This document shows positions 25,688-35,565 of a stretch of 37,291 nt of DNA, piece after piece. The notes under the pieces are model-generated. The model searched no databases and was not told the origin of the DNA. It saw only the letters and a program-made list of their open reading frames with translations. The DNA is taken from assembly GCA_028293175.1 (NCBI GenBank), contig JAQGPI010000236.1, forward strand, positions 1 through 37,291. Direction: 5' to 3'. A program made the position numbers and the translations under genes. This DNA is from Verrucomicrobiaceae bacterium. Lineage in GTDB: Bacteria > Verrucomicrobiota > Verrucomicrobiia > Verrucomicrobiales > Verrucomicrobiaceae. Position 1 is the first letter of the stretch, and the number at the start of each line of letters is the position of its first letter.

Positions 25688-26599
25688 TTACACACCCGTG
25701 GTCCGCTCCAGGCCGACGTCGTGCCAGGAGACGGGGTCTTCCACGGGCTCGAGATGGGTGACGACCACGAGGCCGGTGATGAGCTTGCGCAGGTCGTTTT
25801 CGATCTGTTCGGAAACGTCGTGGCCGTGGGCGATGGTCCAGGCGCCGGGCATGAGCAGATGCACGGACATGAACTTGAGCGAGCCGGCGCGGCGGGTGCG
25901 CAGCGCATGGTATTGCACGCCGCCCTGGCTGTACTGGTCGAGGGCGCTGCGGATGGATTCGAGCTCTTCCGTGGGCAGGGCGCTGTCCATGAGGCCGTGC
26001 ATGGATTCGGTGACGAGCTTCACGCCGGTGAAGACGATGTGGAAGGCGAGCGCGACGCCGATGAGGGGATCGAGCCAGGCCCAGCCGGTGAGGGCGACGA
26101 GGGCGACGGCGACGAGCACGGCGACGGAGGTCCACACATCGGTGAAGAGGTGCCGGGCATCGGCTTCCAGGGCGATGGAGCGGCGTCGTTTGCCCACGCG
26201 CATGAGCACGCGGGCGACGAACAGGTTGATCAAGGAAGCGCCGACGGAAACGGCGAGGCCCATGGCGGGCTGGGTGATCTCATGGGGGGAGAAAAGGCGG
26301 TCCACGGCGGTCCAGCCAATGGCCACGGCGGCCACCACGATGAGCGCGCCTTCCACACCGGCGGCGAAGTACTCGGCCTTCGAGTGGCCGTGCGAGTGCT
26401 CGTCGTCCTCGGGCTTCATGGCGACGGATAGCGAGGCAAAGGCGACGAGCGCGGCAGCGACATTGGCCAGGGATTCCAGCGCATCGGAAAGCAGGCCCAC
26501 GGAGCCGGTGAGACGCCAGGCCACCAGCTTGAGGAAGAAGGTAACCACCGCGGCCGCAAGCGACAGCATGGCATAGTGGGTGAGGGGGCGTTCAGGCAT
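25688..26599 (-). CDS. Cation diffusion facilitator (CDF) metal efflux transporter
   Basis: Likely start MPERPLTHYAMLSLAAAVVTFFLKLVAWRLTGSVGLLSDALESLANV; His-rich loop EDDEHSHGHSKAEY; ALEADARHLFTDVWTS. Confidence 0.92.
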   Translation of the reverse strand: MPERPLTHYAMLSLAAAVVTFFLKLVAWRLTGSVGLLSDALESLANVAAALVAFASLSVAMKPEDDEHSHGHSKAEYFAAGVEGALIVVAAVAIGWTAVDRLFSPHEITQPAMGLAVSVGASLINLFVARVLMRVGKRRRSIALEADARHLFTDVWTSVAVLVAVALVALTGWAWLDPLIGVALAFHIVFTGVKLVTESMHGLMDSALPTEELESIRSALDQYSQGGVQYHALRTRRAGSLKFMSVHLLMPGAWTIAHGHDVSEQIENDLRKLITGLVVVTHLEPVEDPVSWHDVGLERTTGV

Positions 26600-26733
26600 G
26601 AGCGGCCCGGAATTAAGCACGGAACGGCGAGTGAGTCGTCGGGAAACCAGCAGGGTAGGAAGTGCGAAGGGGATCGGGGCACCCTTGTGGCTCCCTTTGC
26701 TCAATATACCAGCGCAACAAACTTCTGGTAATT

Positions 26734-29700
26734 ATGGAAAAAGCCTCTAAATTAAGGCTGAACAAACATTTAATGCCCCATAACCGACACCCTGTACCCA
26801 AGGAGCCGAGCGCTCCTGTTGCGTGCTTCCTAGCCTTCCGGCGAGGGGGCCGCGCAGTACTGGGCATGGTTGCGGGGCTGCTGGCTCTCAGTGCGCAGGC
26901 TCACAATCTGGACATGCGCACGGATTACCTGGGCTACGACAAGGCCACGCTCGATCTGTTCCAGGCGCGCGCTGCCTTGGGCCAGACCTTGATCCAGGTA
27001 GGCGATACCATCGGGCTGCTAATGAAGGCGACGCCTAATCTTGGCACGCCAACGGGCGCGGGCGGCTACTCCACCTTCTTCATCCCGGTGGGCTCGCAGT
27101 TGCAGAAAGCCGAGTACGGCCGCCTCGATGCCACCGGCGCGTTTGTTGCCTCCGCCGTGAAAGGCCAGTCCATCCTCGCCCTGGGCGATGGCGCATGGGG
27201 CTCCCGACTCACCACCGGCCTCATCGGACTGCAACTGGGCCCCAACATCAATGGCCAGACGGCGAATGCGGTGAGCAGCACCGGCCTCAACAACGGCACG
27301 ATGGTCGGCGTGTACTCCGATACCGGCATCTTCTATTCCACCGATCCCAAGACCGCCTGGCAGAGCTGGGTGAACACCGGTGGCCTGGATAACAATCAAG
27401 GCACCCCGGCAGACAACTCCGTGCTCACCAGTTCCGGCAGCGCGGTGGTCCCCTCCACCCGCTGGGATGCGGAGCAATTGCTTGCCTTTGGCGTGCTCTC
27501 CCCCACGCTCGCTTTTCTCGATCCGGCAGATGCCCGCGGCAATGCTCCGTGGGGCATGGCTAGCGCCGTCGCCGGGCCGGAAAGCGGCTACGCCTGGGCC
27601 TTCAACAAGACCTACTGGGACTCGCACGCCTCAGACCCCAGCCGCGCGAAGAACTCCATCGCCGTGGGCCCTTGGAAACGCCTCAAGTACGATGGCAGCC
27701 AGTCATCCAAGGACACGCCAGGCTTGAAGAGCACCGCCACCGGCTACTCGGCGGCAGACGCGGGCGACATCGGTTACGACCTCAGCGCGGCTCATCCTCT
27801 GCCTGAAACCAAGAGCTGGACCGACAACAGCAGCCCCAAGGCCGTGCGCATCGCCTGGGGCAATACCGAGCTTTACCGTCCCGAGTACGCGCGCATTCAG
27901 ATCAAGATCATCAAGGGCCCGGGCGAGCTCAAGTCGCCCTTCGATTCCGCCGGATTCCTGCAAGCCTATGCCGATACCTTTGGCGGCGATGCCGGCGGTG
28001 AGTACAACAACTTCGACCACCTCTGGCACTACTACAAGCCCACCACCGCCCAGCTCGCGGGCAGGCCCTTCATCTTCAAGCAAGTGTCCAAGCCGCTGGT
28101 CATGCCCAATGAAGTCTTCTCCTACAGCCTGTGGGTGATCAATTTCGGTTCTCAAACCCTCACTAACGTGCAGGTGACAGACAACCTGCCCGCCGGCGAG
28201 CAGTTCCTCAGCGCCGTGCCCGCCGCCTCCAGCGGGCCGAATCCACTGGTGTGGAATTTTGGTTCCCTGGCACCGCAGGCGATCAGGCAGATTACCGTCA
28301 ATGTGAAGGCCGTGGGCACCGGCGTGATGACCAACGTGGCCACTTCCAAGAGCGACCAGTTCCCGCCGGAGACCACCACCGACACCACCGTGGGAGCCTC
28401 CCAGGCCCTGCTGTATGCGGACAAGATGGTCACACCCACCACCGCGCAGCCGGGTGGGACCGTGAATTACACCATGATCATTTCCAATGAAGGCACCGCC
28501 TCCAGCGCCGTGCCTTTGGTGATCACGGAAAACCTGCCCTCCGGCTTCTCCTACAACGGCTTCATCTCCGCCGATATCAATGGCGCTCCCGCCGCGCCCG
28601 GGGCCATCTCCATCGCCGTGCCGAGTTCCCAGCACCCGGTGTTTACCGTCAATACCGCCATCGAGGCGCGGAAGTCCGTGGTGATTACCTTCAGGGCAAA
28701 GATCAGCGCCGTGAAGCTGCCGGGCAGCTACTGCAACAGCTACAGTTTCGCTTACAGCGGCAAGGTGAACTCCACCGGCGCGCTCGCCTGCGTGACGGTG
28801 CAGGATGTGCAGCTCGGCATCGGCAACCTGGTCTTCTTTGACGAGAATGGCGACGGCCTTGCCAATCCAGGTGAAGGCGTGCCGGGCGTGAATGTGGAGC
28901 TGTACAAGGAAGACATGACGGCGGGCGTGGATGCGCCGCTGGCCAGCACCGTCACCAATGCCAGCGGCCAGTACCTTTTCGATACGCTGGATGCCGGCAT
29001 CTATTACGTCCACATCCCGAAGACCATGTTCCAGTCCAGCGGCCCCTTGTTTGCCAAGGTGGCGGTGGCGGCCACACTCTTCGGCGATGATGACGTGGGC
29101 CAGGACGGGCTCAACAACAGCGATCCGCCCAGCGATGGCGTGGACAGCAATCTCGTCTACCTCTTCCCCGGTCAGGCACCCACGGATGACAATGGCGAGA
29201 CCGGCGTGGGCAGCGGTTCTGACAATGACAACGACGCCTCGGTGGACCTCACCGTGGACTTCGGTTTCCAGATCCCGGTGGGCATTGGCAACCTCGTGTT
29301 CGTGGATGCCAATCACAATAGCCATGCCGATCCTGGTGAAGGGGTGGGCGGTGTGACGGTGGAAATCTATGATTCCTCCGCACCCGTGAGCACGGGCCAG
29401 TACGTGTTCTCCGCCACGACCACTTCCACCGGCCACTACCTCTTCGATCACCTCAGCACCGGCGATTACTACGTGCACATTCCGGCGCTGAATTTCCAGC
29501 CCGGTCATCCGCTTTCAGGCCTGCTGTCGCTGCCGGATGTCGGCGCTGCGGTTCACTCCGATGACAACGTGGGCGAGAACGGTATCGACGCGATTTCACC
29601 CATCTACACCGGCATCACTTCCGATATGGTCCATCTGGAGCCGGGCCTCGCCCCAGTGGATGCGGGCGGCGGCTCGACCAATGGTGAAACGGGCTTCATG

Positions 29701-32700
29701 GCCAGTGAAGACAACGCCAATGACAACAAGATCGACCTAACCATCGACTTTGGTTTCACCGACAGCCCTTCGCCCGTCTGTGGCGTGGGCAATCTCGTTT
29801 TCAAGGAGGACGATGACAACTTCTTCTATGAGGACGGTGAAGGCGTGGACGGCGTGACGGTGCAGTTGTTCACCGCCTCGGTGAGCAATCCGCTTGCCAC
29901 TCCGCCACTGCGCACAGTCATCACGGCCAATGGCGGTGAGTACTACTTTGGCAACCTCCTGCCCGGCAATTACTACGTCTTCATTCCGCCTTCCAACTTC
30001 TCCGCCAGCGGCGTGCTGAAGAACAGTCTTTCCATTCCTGGCCAGGGCGGTGACGACGGGCAGGACGATGATCAGGATGAGAATGGCGATGATCCCTTTG
30101 ATCCGTCCATTTCCGGCGTGAAGTCGAACGTCTTCAACCTCGCCGTGGGCGCGGAACCAACCGGCAACACCTCGGAATTCGGCTTCAATTCCTACGTCGA
30201 TGACGGCTCCGACACCAACAACGACCTCACCATTGACTTGGGTTTCTATGAACCCGTGGGCGTGGGCAATGTGGTGTTCAAGGATCTCAACGGCAACGGC
30301 CGCTATGATGACGGTGAAGGTGTGGACGGCGTGACCTTGCAGTTGTTCACTCCAGGCCTTGATCCGCAGACGCAACTGCCGGTGGCCGCCACTGTCAGCG
30401 CCAATGGCGGCCGCTACAGCTTCACTCGCTTGCGGCCGGGCAGCTATTTCGTTTACATTCCAGGCGTGAATTTCGGCATCGGCGGCCCGCTCAACGGCCT
30501 GCTTTCCGTGGCTGATACCAACACGAGCTGGGCGGGCGATGACAACCAGGGCGAGGACGGCATCGATTCGCCCAATCCGCTTTCCAACGGCGTCTCCAGC
30601 CGCGAGTTCACCTCGCTGACCGGCGCTGCGCCTACGGATGCGACTACCGAACAAGGAGTGGGTGCGGCCGATGACAACAGCACGGAAGGGGACTTCGATG
30701 CCACCATCGACTTCGGCTTCTACGACAACAACACCCCTATCCTGGGCATTGGCAACGTGGTCTTCAACGACCTCAATCACAACGGCCACTACGAAGCTGG
30801 CGAAGGTGTGCCCGGCGTGCATGTGCGGCTCTTCCCCGCCAATGCCAATCCGCAGAGTGACACGCCCGCTTCCATCTCCATCACCGATGCGGATGGCAGC
30901 TACTTGTTAAGAACAAACGTGCCGGGCGATTACATCGTCTTCATCCCTTACACCGAGTTTGATGTGGGCGGTGCGCTGTTCGGCCTGATGTCGATTCCCA
31001 GCAACGGCACGGATGACGGCGTGGATGATAATGCCGATGAGAACGGTATTGATGCGGTGCATCCGAACATCACCGGCATTAGCTCCGCCGTCGTGCATCT
31101 CGCCCTCGGTACCGAACCCTTGGACGGCACGGCTGAAAGCGGTTTCAACGCGGACAGCGACAATGACGCTGACAGCAATTTCGACCTCACGATCGACTTC
31201 GGTTTCGACCACATTTGCCCCACCATGGTCATCAGCCCGGCGACTCTGCCCGGTGTGACCAAGGAGGAAGGCTATCCGCAAGTGCTGAGCACCACCAGCG
31301 GCTACGGCCCCTACACCTGGGAGATCACCGGCGGTGCTCCGCCGGAGGGTCTCGTACTCAGTCCTACCGGCCAGTTCCTTGGCACCGCCACGGATGTGGG
31401 CGTGTACAACTTCAGCGTGCAGGTGACGGATGCCACCGGCTGTACCGGCACGGCGAACTATCAGGTGACCGTCTCGCCCATCCCCACCGTGGGCCTGGGC
31501 AACTGCGTCTATCTGGATGTGAACCACAACGGCGTGAACGATGGCAATGAAGGCCTCGCGGATGTGGAGTTGGAGCTTTTCCGTGCTGGTCAGGACCCGC
31601 TCATCGACGGCCCGCTCGCTGAAGTGGATACCGATGCCACCGGCCGCTACAGCTTTGAAGGGCTCACCCCCGGCGATTACTTCCTCTACATCCCGCCCAC
31701 CGAATTCGCCGTCGGCAGGCCGCTCTATGGCTGCCTCTCCGTGCCCGGTGCCGCTGCTGACAACGGCGTTGATGACAACCTGCCGGGCAATGACAATGGC
31801 ATCGACAACGCTCAACCGGAACTTAACGGCCTCTTCTCCAATGCCATGCATCTGGCACTCGGCACCGAGCCCACGGACGGCTCCACGGAAACCGGTTTTG
31901 ACGTCACGCATGACAATGCCAATGGCAACGATTCGAACTTCGATGCCACCATTGATTTCGGCTTCCAGGCCTCCTGCCCCACCATGGTCGTCACTCCCTC
32001 CACGCTGCCCTCGGCCACGGAAGGCAACGCTTACAACCAGGCGCTCCAGGCCACCGGCGGCGTGGCCCCGGTCACCTTCTCCGTCACCAACGGCATCCTG
32101 CCTTCCGGCATCTCCGTTTCCACCCTGGGAGTGATCGCCGGCACACCGGAAAACCAGGGCGCGTACGCCTTCACCATCCGCGCCACCGATGCCAATGGCT
32201 GCTCCACCGATGTGCCCTCATCGCTCGTTGTCGGGGCCCGGCTCGCGGTCGGTAACCTGGTCTTCTTTGATGCCAATGCCAACGGCCACGCCGATGCGGG
32301 CGAAGGCATCGACGGCGTCACCGTGCAACTCTACCGCAGCACTGATACGCCCGGCACCAGCACGCCGCTGGCCACCGCCACCACGGCGAATGGCGGCCGC
32401 TACCTGATCGATGGACTCGGCTCAGGGCAGTACATCCTGTTCATCCCCAAGGCCATGTTCGCCACGGGTGCACCGCTGGTTAACATGAAGTCCGTGCCCG
32501 GTGCCATGAGCTCGGGTGATGATAACGCCGGGGAGCGCGGTGTGGACAATGCGGTGCCCGCGACCAATGGCATCGCCACGGCTGTCTTCAGCCTCGCCAC
32601 CGGCAGCGCTCCGACCATTGACGACAGTGAAACCGGCACCGATGAAGCCAGCGATGATGCCCGTGATTCCGACATCGATCTCACTCAGGACTTCGGCTTT

Positions 32701-34134
32701 GTGGATGTGAATGCACGGCCCGCCACCTTCACCGCCTGGGCCGGTATCAAAGGCCTCTCCGGCGGCAACGCCCAGCCCACGGCGAATCCGGACGGCGATG
32801 CGTATAACAACCTGATCGAATACTCCCTGGGCCTCAGCCCCACCAGCGGGGCGGATGACATCGGCGCGGTGTTCAGTGTGATACACAATGTGAGCGGTGG
32901 TGTGGACGTGCGCCTGCGCCGCCGTCACGGCAGCCAGGCTGATCTGACCTACACCATCGAGCTGCTGCCGAAGCTGCTCAACGCCACCTGGAGCACGACT
33001 TCCACCTCGCCCTCGATCACCAATAACGCCGACGGCAGCGAGACGCTCAACTTCGCCAGCATCAGCAATGATCTCGCGCTGGCAGGCGGTACTGATGGCT
33101 TTGTGCGCATCCGCGTTTCGCTTGATGCCAATCACGACACCATTGCCGAAGCCACCGCCACCTCCATCATCCTGGGCTGGCAGCGCCGCGCGCTCGGCTT
33201 GCAAAACCAGACCTATGCCGTGCCCTATGCCGCCACCGCTGTCTTCACCGGCACGATCGGCACCGTCACCGGCAACACCATCGACCTCACCGCTGCTGCT
33301 GGCGGCACTAACCTAACAACTCTCTTCGTTACCGGTAAGGAGTACTACATCGAGGCCATGAACGGCACCCAGCAGGGCCACCGCTGGGAGATCAGCGAAG
33401 CCTCCAGCACCGCCACCACTCTTGTGCTTGATCCCACACAGGCCCGCAGCACCCGCACCACCGTTCCCGCCAGCCTCGCGGGCACCCTCGTCGCCCTGCG
33501 CCGCCACTGGTGCGTATCCGATCTCTTCCCGCCCGCCGACTATCACGCCACCAACAGCGCCACCACCGCCGACCAAGTGCTCCTCTGGGACCCTGCCACC
33601 AGCGGCTACGTCACTCTTTGGCTGGCCAATTACTTCGGCCAGTCGCACTGGCATCAGGTCGGCGTCGCCGCACTCAATACCACCGAAGACAACCGCGTTC
33701 TCACGCCCGTGGACGGCTTCTTTGCCCGGCCCCGCGTCGGTGCCGTCACTGCCTTTGCCACCGGCCAGTTGCGCACCTGGCAGTTCGCCATGCCCTTGCA
33801 ACTCGGCACCAATTTTGTCGGCAATCCCTTTCCCATTGCGCAGAGTCCGGTCGAGCGCGTGATGACCACCGCCAACACCTTCACCGGCAAGACCAATCCC
33901 GGGCTGTCTGACCGCATCTACTTCTGGAACGGCGATACCGACAGCACCGCCACTGGCTACACCACTTACCATCTGCTGAAGTCCAGCACCCTGGAGATTT
34001 GGAAGGTCGTCGGCAGCACCGATCTGAGCACCAATCTGGGCCTGCAAAAGCTCTTCCTCAACGCCCGCGCCGGCTTCATCAACAGCATCATCGGCCAGCC
34101 TGATTGGATGATCCCGGCTCCTGCGGTGCCGTAG
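26734..34134 (+). CDS. Giant secreted protein (~2466 aa) with DUF11-like and seven SdrD B/Cna-B-like domains plus two putative-Ig modules
   Basis: Likely start MEKASKLRLNKH; DUF11-like SLWVINFGSQTLTNVQVTDNLPAGEQFL; repeated [IVL]GN[LVC]V[FY]xDxNxNGxxDxGEGVxGVxVxL...DLTIDFGF units; He_PIG-like GGAPPEGLVLSPTGQFLGTA and NGILPSGISVSTLGVIAGTP. Confidence 0.9.
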   Translation: MEKASKLRLNKHLMPHNRHPVPKEPSAPVACFLAFRRGGRAVLGMVAGLLALSAQAHNLDMRTDYLGYDKATLDLFQARAALGQTLIQVGDTIGLLMKATPNLGTPTGAGGYSTFFIPVGSQLQKAEYGRLDATGAFVASAVKGQSILALGDGAWGSRLTTGLIGLQLGPNINGQTANAVSSTGLNNGTMVGVYSDTGIFYSTDPKTAWQSWVNTGGLDNNQGTPADNSVLTSSGSAVVPSTRWDAEQLLAFGVLSPTLAFLDPADARGNAPWGMASAVAGPESGYAWAFNKTYWDSHASDPSRAKNSIAVGPWKRLKYDGSQSSKDTPGLKSTATGYSAADAGDIGYDLSAAHPLPETKSWTDNSSPKAVRIAWGNTELYRPEYARIQIKIIKGPGELKSPFDSAGFLQAYADTFGGDAGGEYNNFDHLWHYYKPTTAQLAGRPFIFKQVSKPLVMPNEVFSYSLWVINFGSQTLTNVQVTDNLPAGEQFLSAVPAASSGPNPLVWNFGSLAPQAIRQITVNVKAVGTGVMTNVATSKSDQFPPETTTDTTVGASQALLYADKMVTPTTAQPGGTVNYTMIISNEGTASSAVPLVITENLPSGFSYNGFISADINGAPAAPGAISIAVPSSQHPVFTVNTAIEARKSVVITFRAKISAVKLPGSYCNSYSFAYSGKVNSTGALACVTVQDVQLGIGNLVFFDENGDGLANPGEGVPGVNVELYKEDMTAGVDAPLASTVTNASGQYLFDTLDAGIYYVHIPKTMFQSSGPLFAKVAVAATLFGDDDVGQDGLNNSDPPSDGVDSNLVYLFPGQAPTDDNGETGVGSGSDNDNDASVDLTVDFGFQIPVGIGNLVFVDANHNSHADPGEGVGGVTVEIYDSSAPVSTGQYVFSATTTSTGHYLFDHLSTGDYYVHIPALNFQPGHPLSGLLSLPDVGAAVHSDDNVGENGIDAISPIYTGITSDMVHLEPGLAPVDAGGGSTNGETGFMASEDNANDNKIDLTIDFGFTDSPSPVCGVGNLVFKEDDDNFFYEDGEGVDGVTVQLFTASVSNPLATPPLRTVITANGGEYYFGNLLPGNYYVFIPPSNFSASGVLKNSLSIPGQGGDDGQDDDQDENGDDPFDPSISGVKSNVFNLAVGAEPTGNTSEFGFNSYVDDGSDTNNDLTIDLGFYEPVGVGNVVFKDLNGNGRYDDGEGVDGVTLQLFTPGLDPQTQLPVAATVSANGGRYSFTRLRPGSYFVYIPGVNFGIGGPLNGLLSVADTNTSWAGDDNQGEDGIDSPNPLSNGVSSREFTSLTGAAPTDATTEQGVGAADDNSTEGDFDATIDFGFYDNNTPILGIGNVVFNDLNHNGHYEAGEGVPGVHVRLFPANANPQSDTPASISITDADGSYLLRTNVPGDYIVFIPYTEFDVGGALFGLMSIPSNGTDDGVDDNADENGIDAVHPNITGISSAVVHLALGTEPLDGTAESGFNADSDNDADSNFDLTIDFGFDHICPTMVISPATLPGVTKEEGYPQVLSTTSGYGPYTWEITGGAPPEGLVLSPTGQFLGTATDVGVYNFSVQVTDATGCTGTANYQVTVSPIPTVGLGNCVYLDVNHNGVNDGNEGLADVELELFRAGQDPLIDGPLAEVDTDATGRYSFEGLTPGDYFLYIPPTEFAVGRPLYGCLSVPGAAADNGVDDNLPGNDNGIDNAQPELNGLFSNAMHLALGTEPTDGSTETGFDVTHDNANGNDSNFDATIDFGFQASCPTMVVTPSTLPSATEGNAYNQALQATGGVAPVTFSVTNGILPSGISVSTLGVIAGTPENQGAYAFTIRATDANGCSTDVPSSLVVGARLAVGNLVFFDANANGHADAGEGIDGVTVQLYRSTDTPGTSTPLATATTANGGRYLIDGLGSGQYILFIPKAMFATGAPLVNMKSVPGAMSSGDDNAGERGVDNAVPATNGIATAVFSLATGSAPTIDDSETGTDEASDDARDSDIDLTQDFGFVDVNARPATFTAWAGIKGLSGGNAQPTANPDGDAYNNLIEYSLGLSPTSGADDIGAVFSVIHNVSGGVDVRLRRRHGSQADLTYTIELLPKLLNATWSTTSTSPSITNNADGSETLNFASISNDLALAGGTDGFVRIRVSLDANHDTIAEATATSIILGWQRRALGLQNQTYAVPYAATAVFTGTIGTVTGNTIDLTAAAGGTNLTTLFVTGKEYYIEAMNGTQQGHRWEISEASSTATTLVLDPTQARSTRTTVPASLAGTLVALRRHWCVSDLFPPADYHATNSATTADQVLLWDPATSGYVTLWLANYFGQSHWHQVGVAALNTTEDNRVLTPVDGFFARPRVGAVTAFATGQLRTWQFAMPLQLGTNFVGNPFPIAQSPVERVMTTANTFTGKTNPGLSDRIYFWNGDTDSTATGYTTYHLLKSSTLEIWKVVGSTDLSTNLGLQKLFLNARAGFINSIIGQPDWMIPAPAVP
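28813..32705 (+). repeat. Seven SdrD/Cna-B-like coding repeats, starting near 28813, 29278, 29782, 30256, 30742, 31489 and 32245
   Basis: Each unit begins with an xGNxVFxDxNxNG-type motif and ends with a D-rich loop plus (D)LTxDFGF; He_PIG-like spacers separate units 5/6 and 6/7. Confidence 0.88.
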
Positions 34135-34137
34135 AAA

Positions 34138-34215
34138 GAAAGTGGCTGCGGCTTTAGCCGCATCAGGCAAGGCTCCATGCCTGATCCTGATTCGGCTAAA
34201 GCCGAAACCACTTTC
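34138..34215. repeat. Family-1 palindromic repeat, full inverted pair
   Basis: GAAAGTGGCTGCGGCTTTAGCCGCATCAGG (34138-34167) / CCTGATTCGGCTAAAGCCGAAACCACTTTC (34186-34215). Confidence 0.92.
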
Positions 34216-35469
34216 TCAATGATGATGCCCGCCGGAAGCCAAGGCCGACCATCCCTGCCAGCCCATGAACACTGCCAGCACGGCCATCAGAGCGCATGAG
34301 ACATAGGGCGCGCGGCGCAGCTTGTCGCCGAGGCCGCTGAACCTCTTCTGCGCGTGCCCCAGGCTCCAGGCGGCGGCGGCACCGACCGACACCATGGTGA
34401 GCGCGAGGCCGAAGCTGAAGGCTCCCACGACGGCGAAGCCCAGGGCGGCGCGCTTCAGTTGCAAACACAGCAGCAGGATGGTGAAGGCGGCGGGGCAGGG
34501 CATCAGCCCGCCTGTGATACCAAATAGGACGATTTGGGATGTCGTCACCGTGCGGTTGGTGAAGCGCCGGGCGATGTCTTCGGCGTGGTAGCGCTCGTGC
34601 GCATCCTGGTACTCCACGGATGCCGCGGCGGCCGCGACTTCCGCCGTTTCCACGGGCTTGGGCACCTGGGCTTCATCGCCGAAGGGAACCCGGAACACAT
34701 GCGCGTGATCGGCATGGCCCATGGTGACGACGGCGAGGAAATGATGCGGCTCGGGCAGGATGGCGGTGGCCTCCCAAAAGGTGTCGCGGGCCTCGAATTG
34801 AAAGAGCTGGCTGGCACCGTCGAGACGCACCGTTTCAATGGTGAGGCGGGTGCGTTTCGCGAGCGACGTGGGCGTTCCGCCGGCGGTGCACGGGAAGATG
34901 CGGAACCGCGCATCGCCTTCCTTGGCCACGGCGATTTCCAGCCAGCCGTGACCGGTATCCAGCAAGGTGCCGCCATGCGGACCTCGCGGAGGCCCAGCGG
35001 CTTTGCGGGCGAAACGGGCAGGCACGATGAGGCCCTGCGGCAGCTCGATCTCATGCATGGTCGCATCGGAGGGCGGCGCTGCGGGCTCATCGTGGGAATG
35101 ATGCTCGTGATGATGGTCTTCGGCCTCGCGCACCTCGCGGCGCGTGCGCATGAACATCCATGCGGACAGCCCCAGGATCAGCACGGCGGACCCGATTTGC
35201 AGATAAGGCTCCACCGTTTCCGCATCGAACCGGTTGCCATAATGCAGGGCCACGGCGGCGAGAATCCAGATGATAAGCGAGTGCGAGAGCGCGGCGGACA
35301 AACCCAGCAGCACGGCCTGCGCCACGGTCCCGCGCACGGCGATGATGAAGGCGGCCATCATGGTCTTCGAATGCCCCGGCTCCAGCCCATGCAGCGCGCC
35401 TACCAGGATGGCAACGGGCACATAAAGCCAGGCGTGGCCGCTGTCGAGGTACTGGGTGAAGGAGGTCAT
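34216..35469 (-). CDS. RcnA/NicO-type nickel/cobalt transporter
   Basis: ILVGALHGLEPGHSKTMMAAFIIAVRGTVAQAVLLGLSAALSHSLIIW; His-rich EDHHHEHHSHDE; ITGGLMPCPAAFTILLLCLQL; C-terminal GGHHH. Confidence 0.88.
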   Translation of the reverse strand: MTSFTQYLDSGHAWLYVPVAILVGALHGLEPGHSKTMMAAFIIAVRGTVAQAVLLGLSAALSHSLIIWILAAVALHYGNRFDAETVEPYLQIGSAVLILGLSAWMFMRTRREVREAEDHHHEHHSHDEPAAPPSDATMHEIELPQGLIVPARFARKAAGPPRGPHGGTLLDTGHGWLEIAVAKEGDARFRIFPCTAGGTPTSLAKRTRLTIETVRLDGASQLFQFEARDTFWEATAILPEPHHFLAVVTMGHADHAHVFRVPFGDEAQVPKPVETAEVAAAAASVEYQDAHERYHAEDIARRFTNRTVTTSQIVLFGITGGLMPCPAAFTILLLCLQLKRAALGFAVVGAFSFGLALTMVSVGAAAAWSLGHAQKRFSGLGDKLRRAPYVSCALMAVLAVFMGWQGWSALASGGHHH

Positions 35470-35565
35470 GTGATGAAGGTAGGCGGCATCTGCCGTTCAA
35501 TGTACGCACGCTAGGCAGGGCATGGTTCATGGCAATGACCATGCGCGAGTTCTCGATGGCGGCGG

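Noticed and set aside
27703-29508. 601-aa minus-strand ORF opposite the giant SdrD gene (also 29737-30822 and 30907-31911)
   Set aside because: Antisense shadow of a strongly coding GC-rich repetitive gene; composition is low-complexity G/A/V/H and no domain is recognisable.
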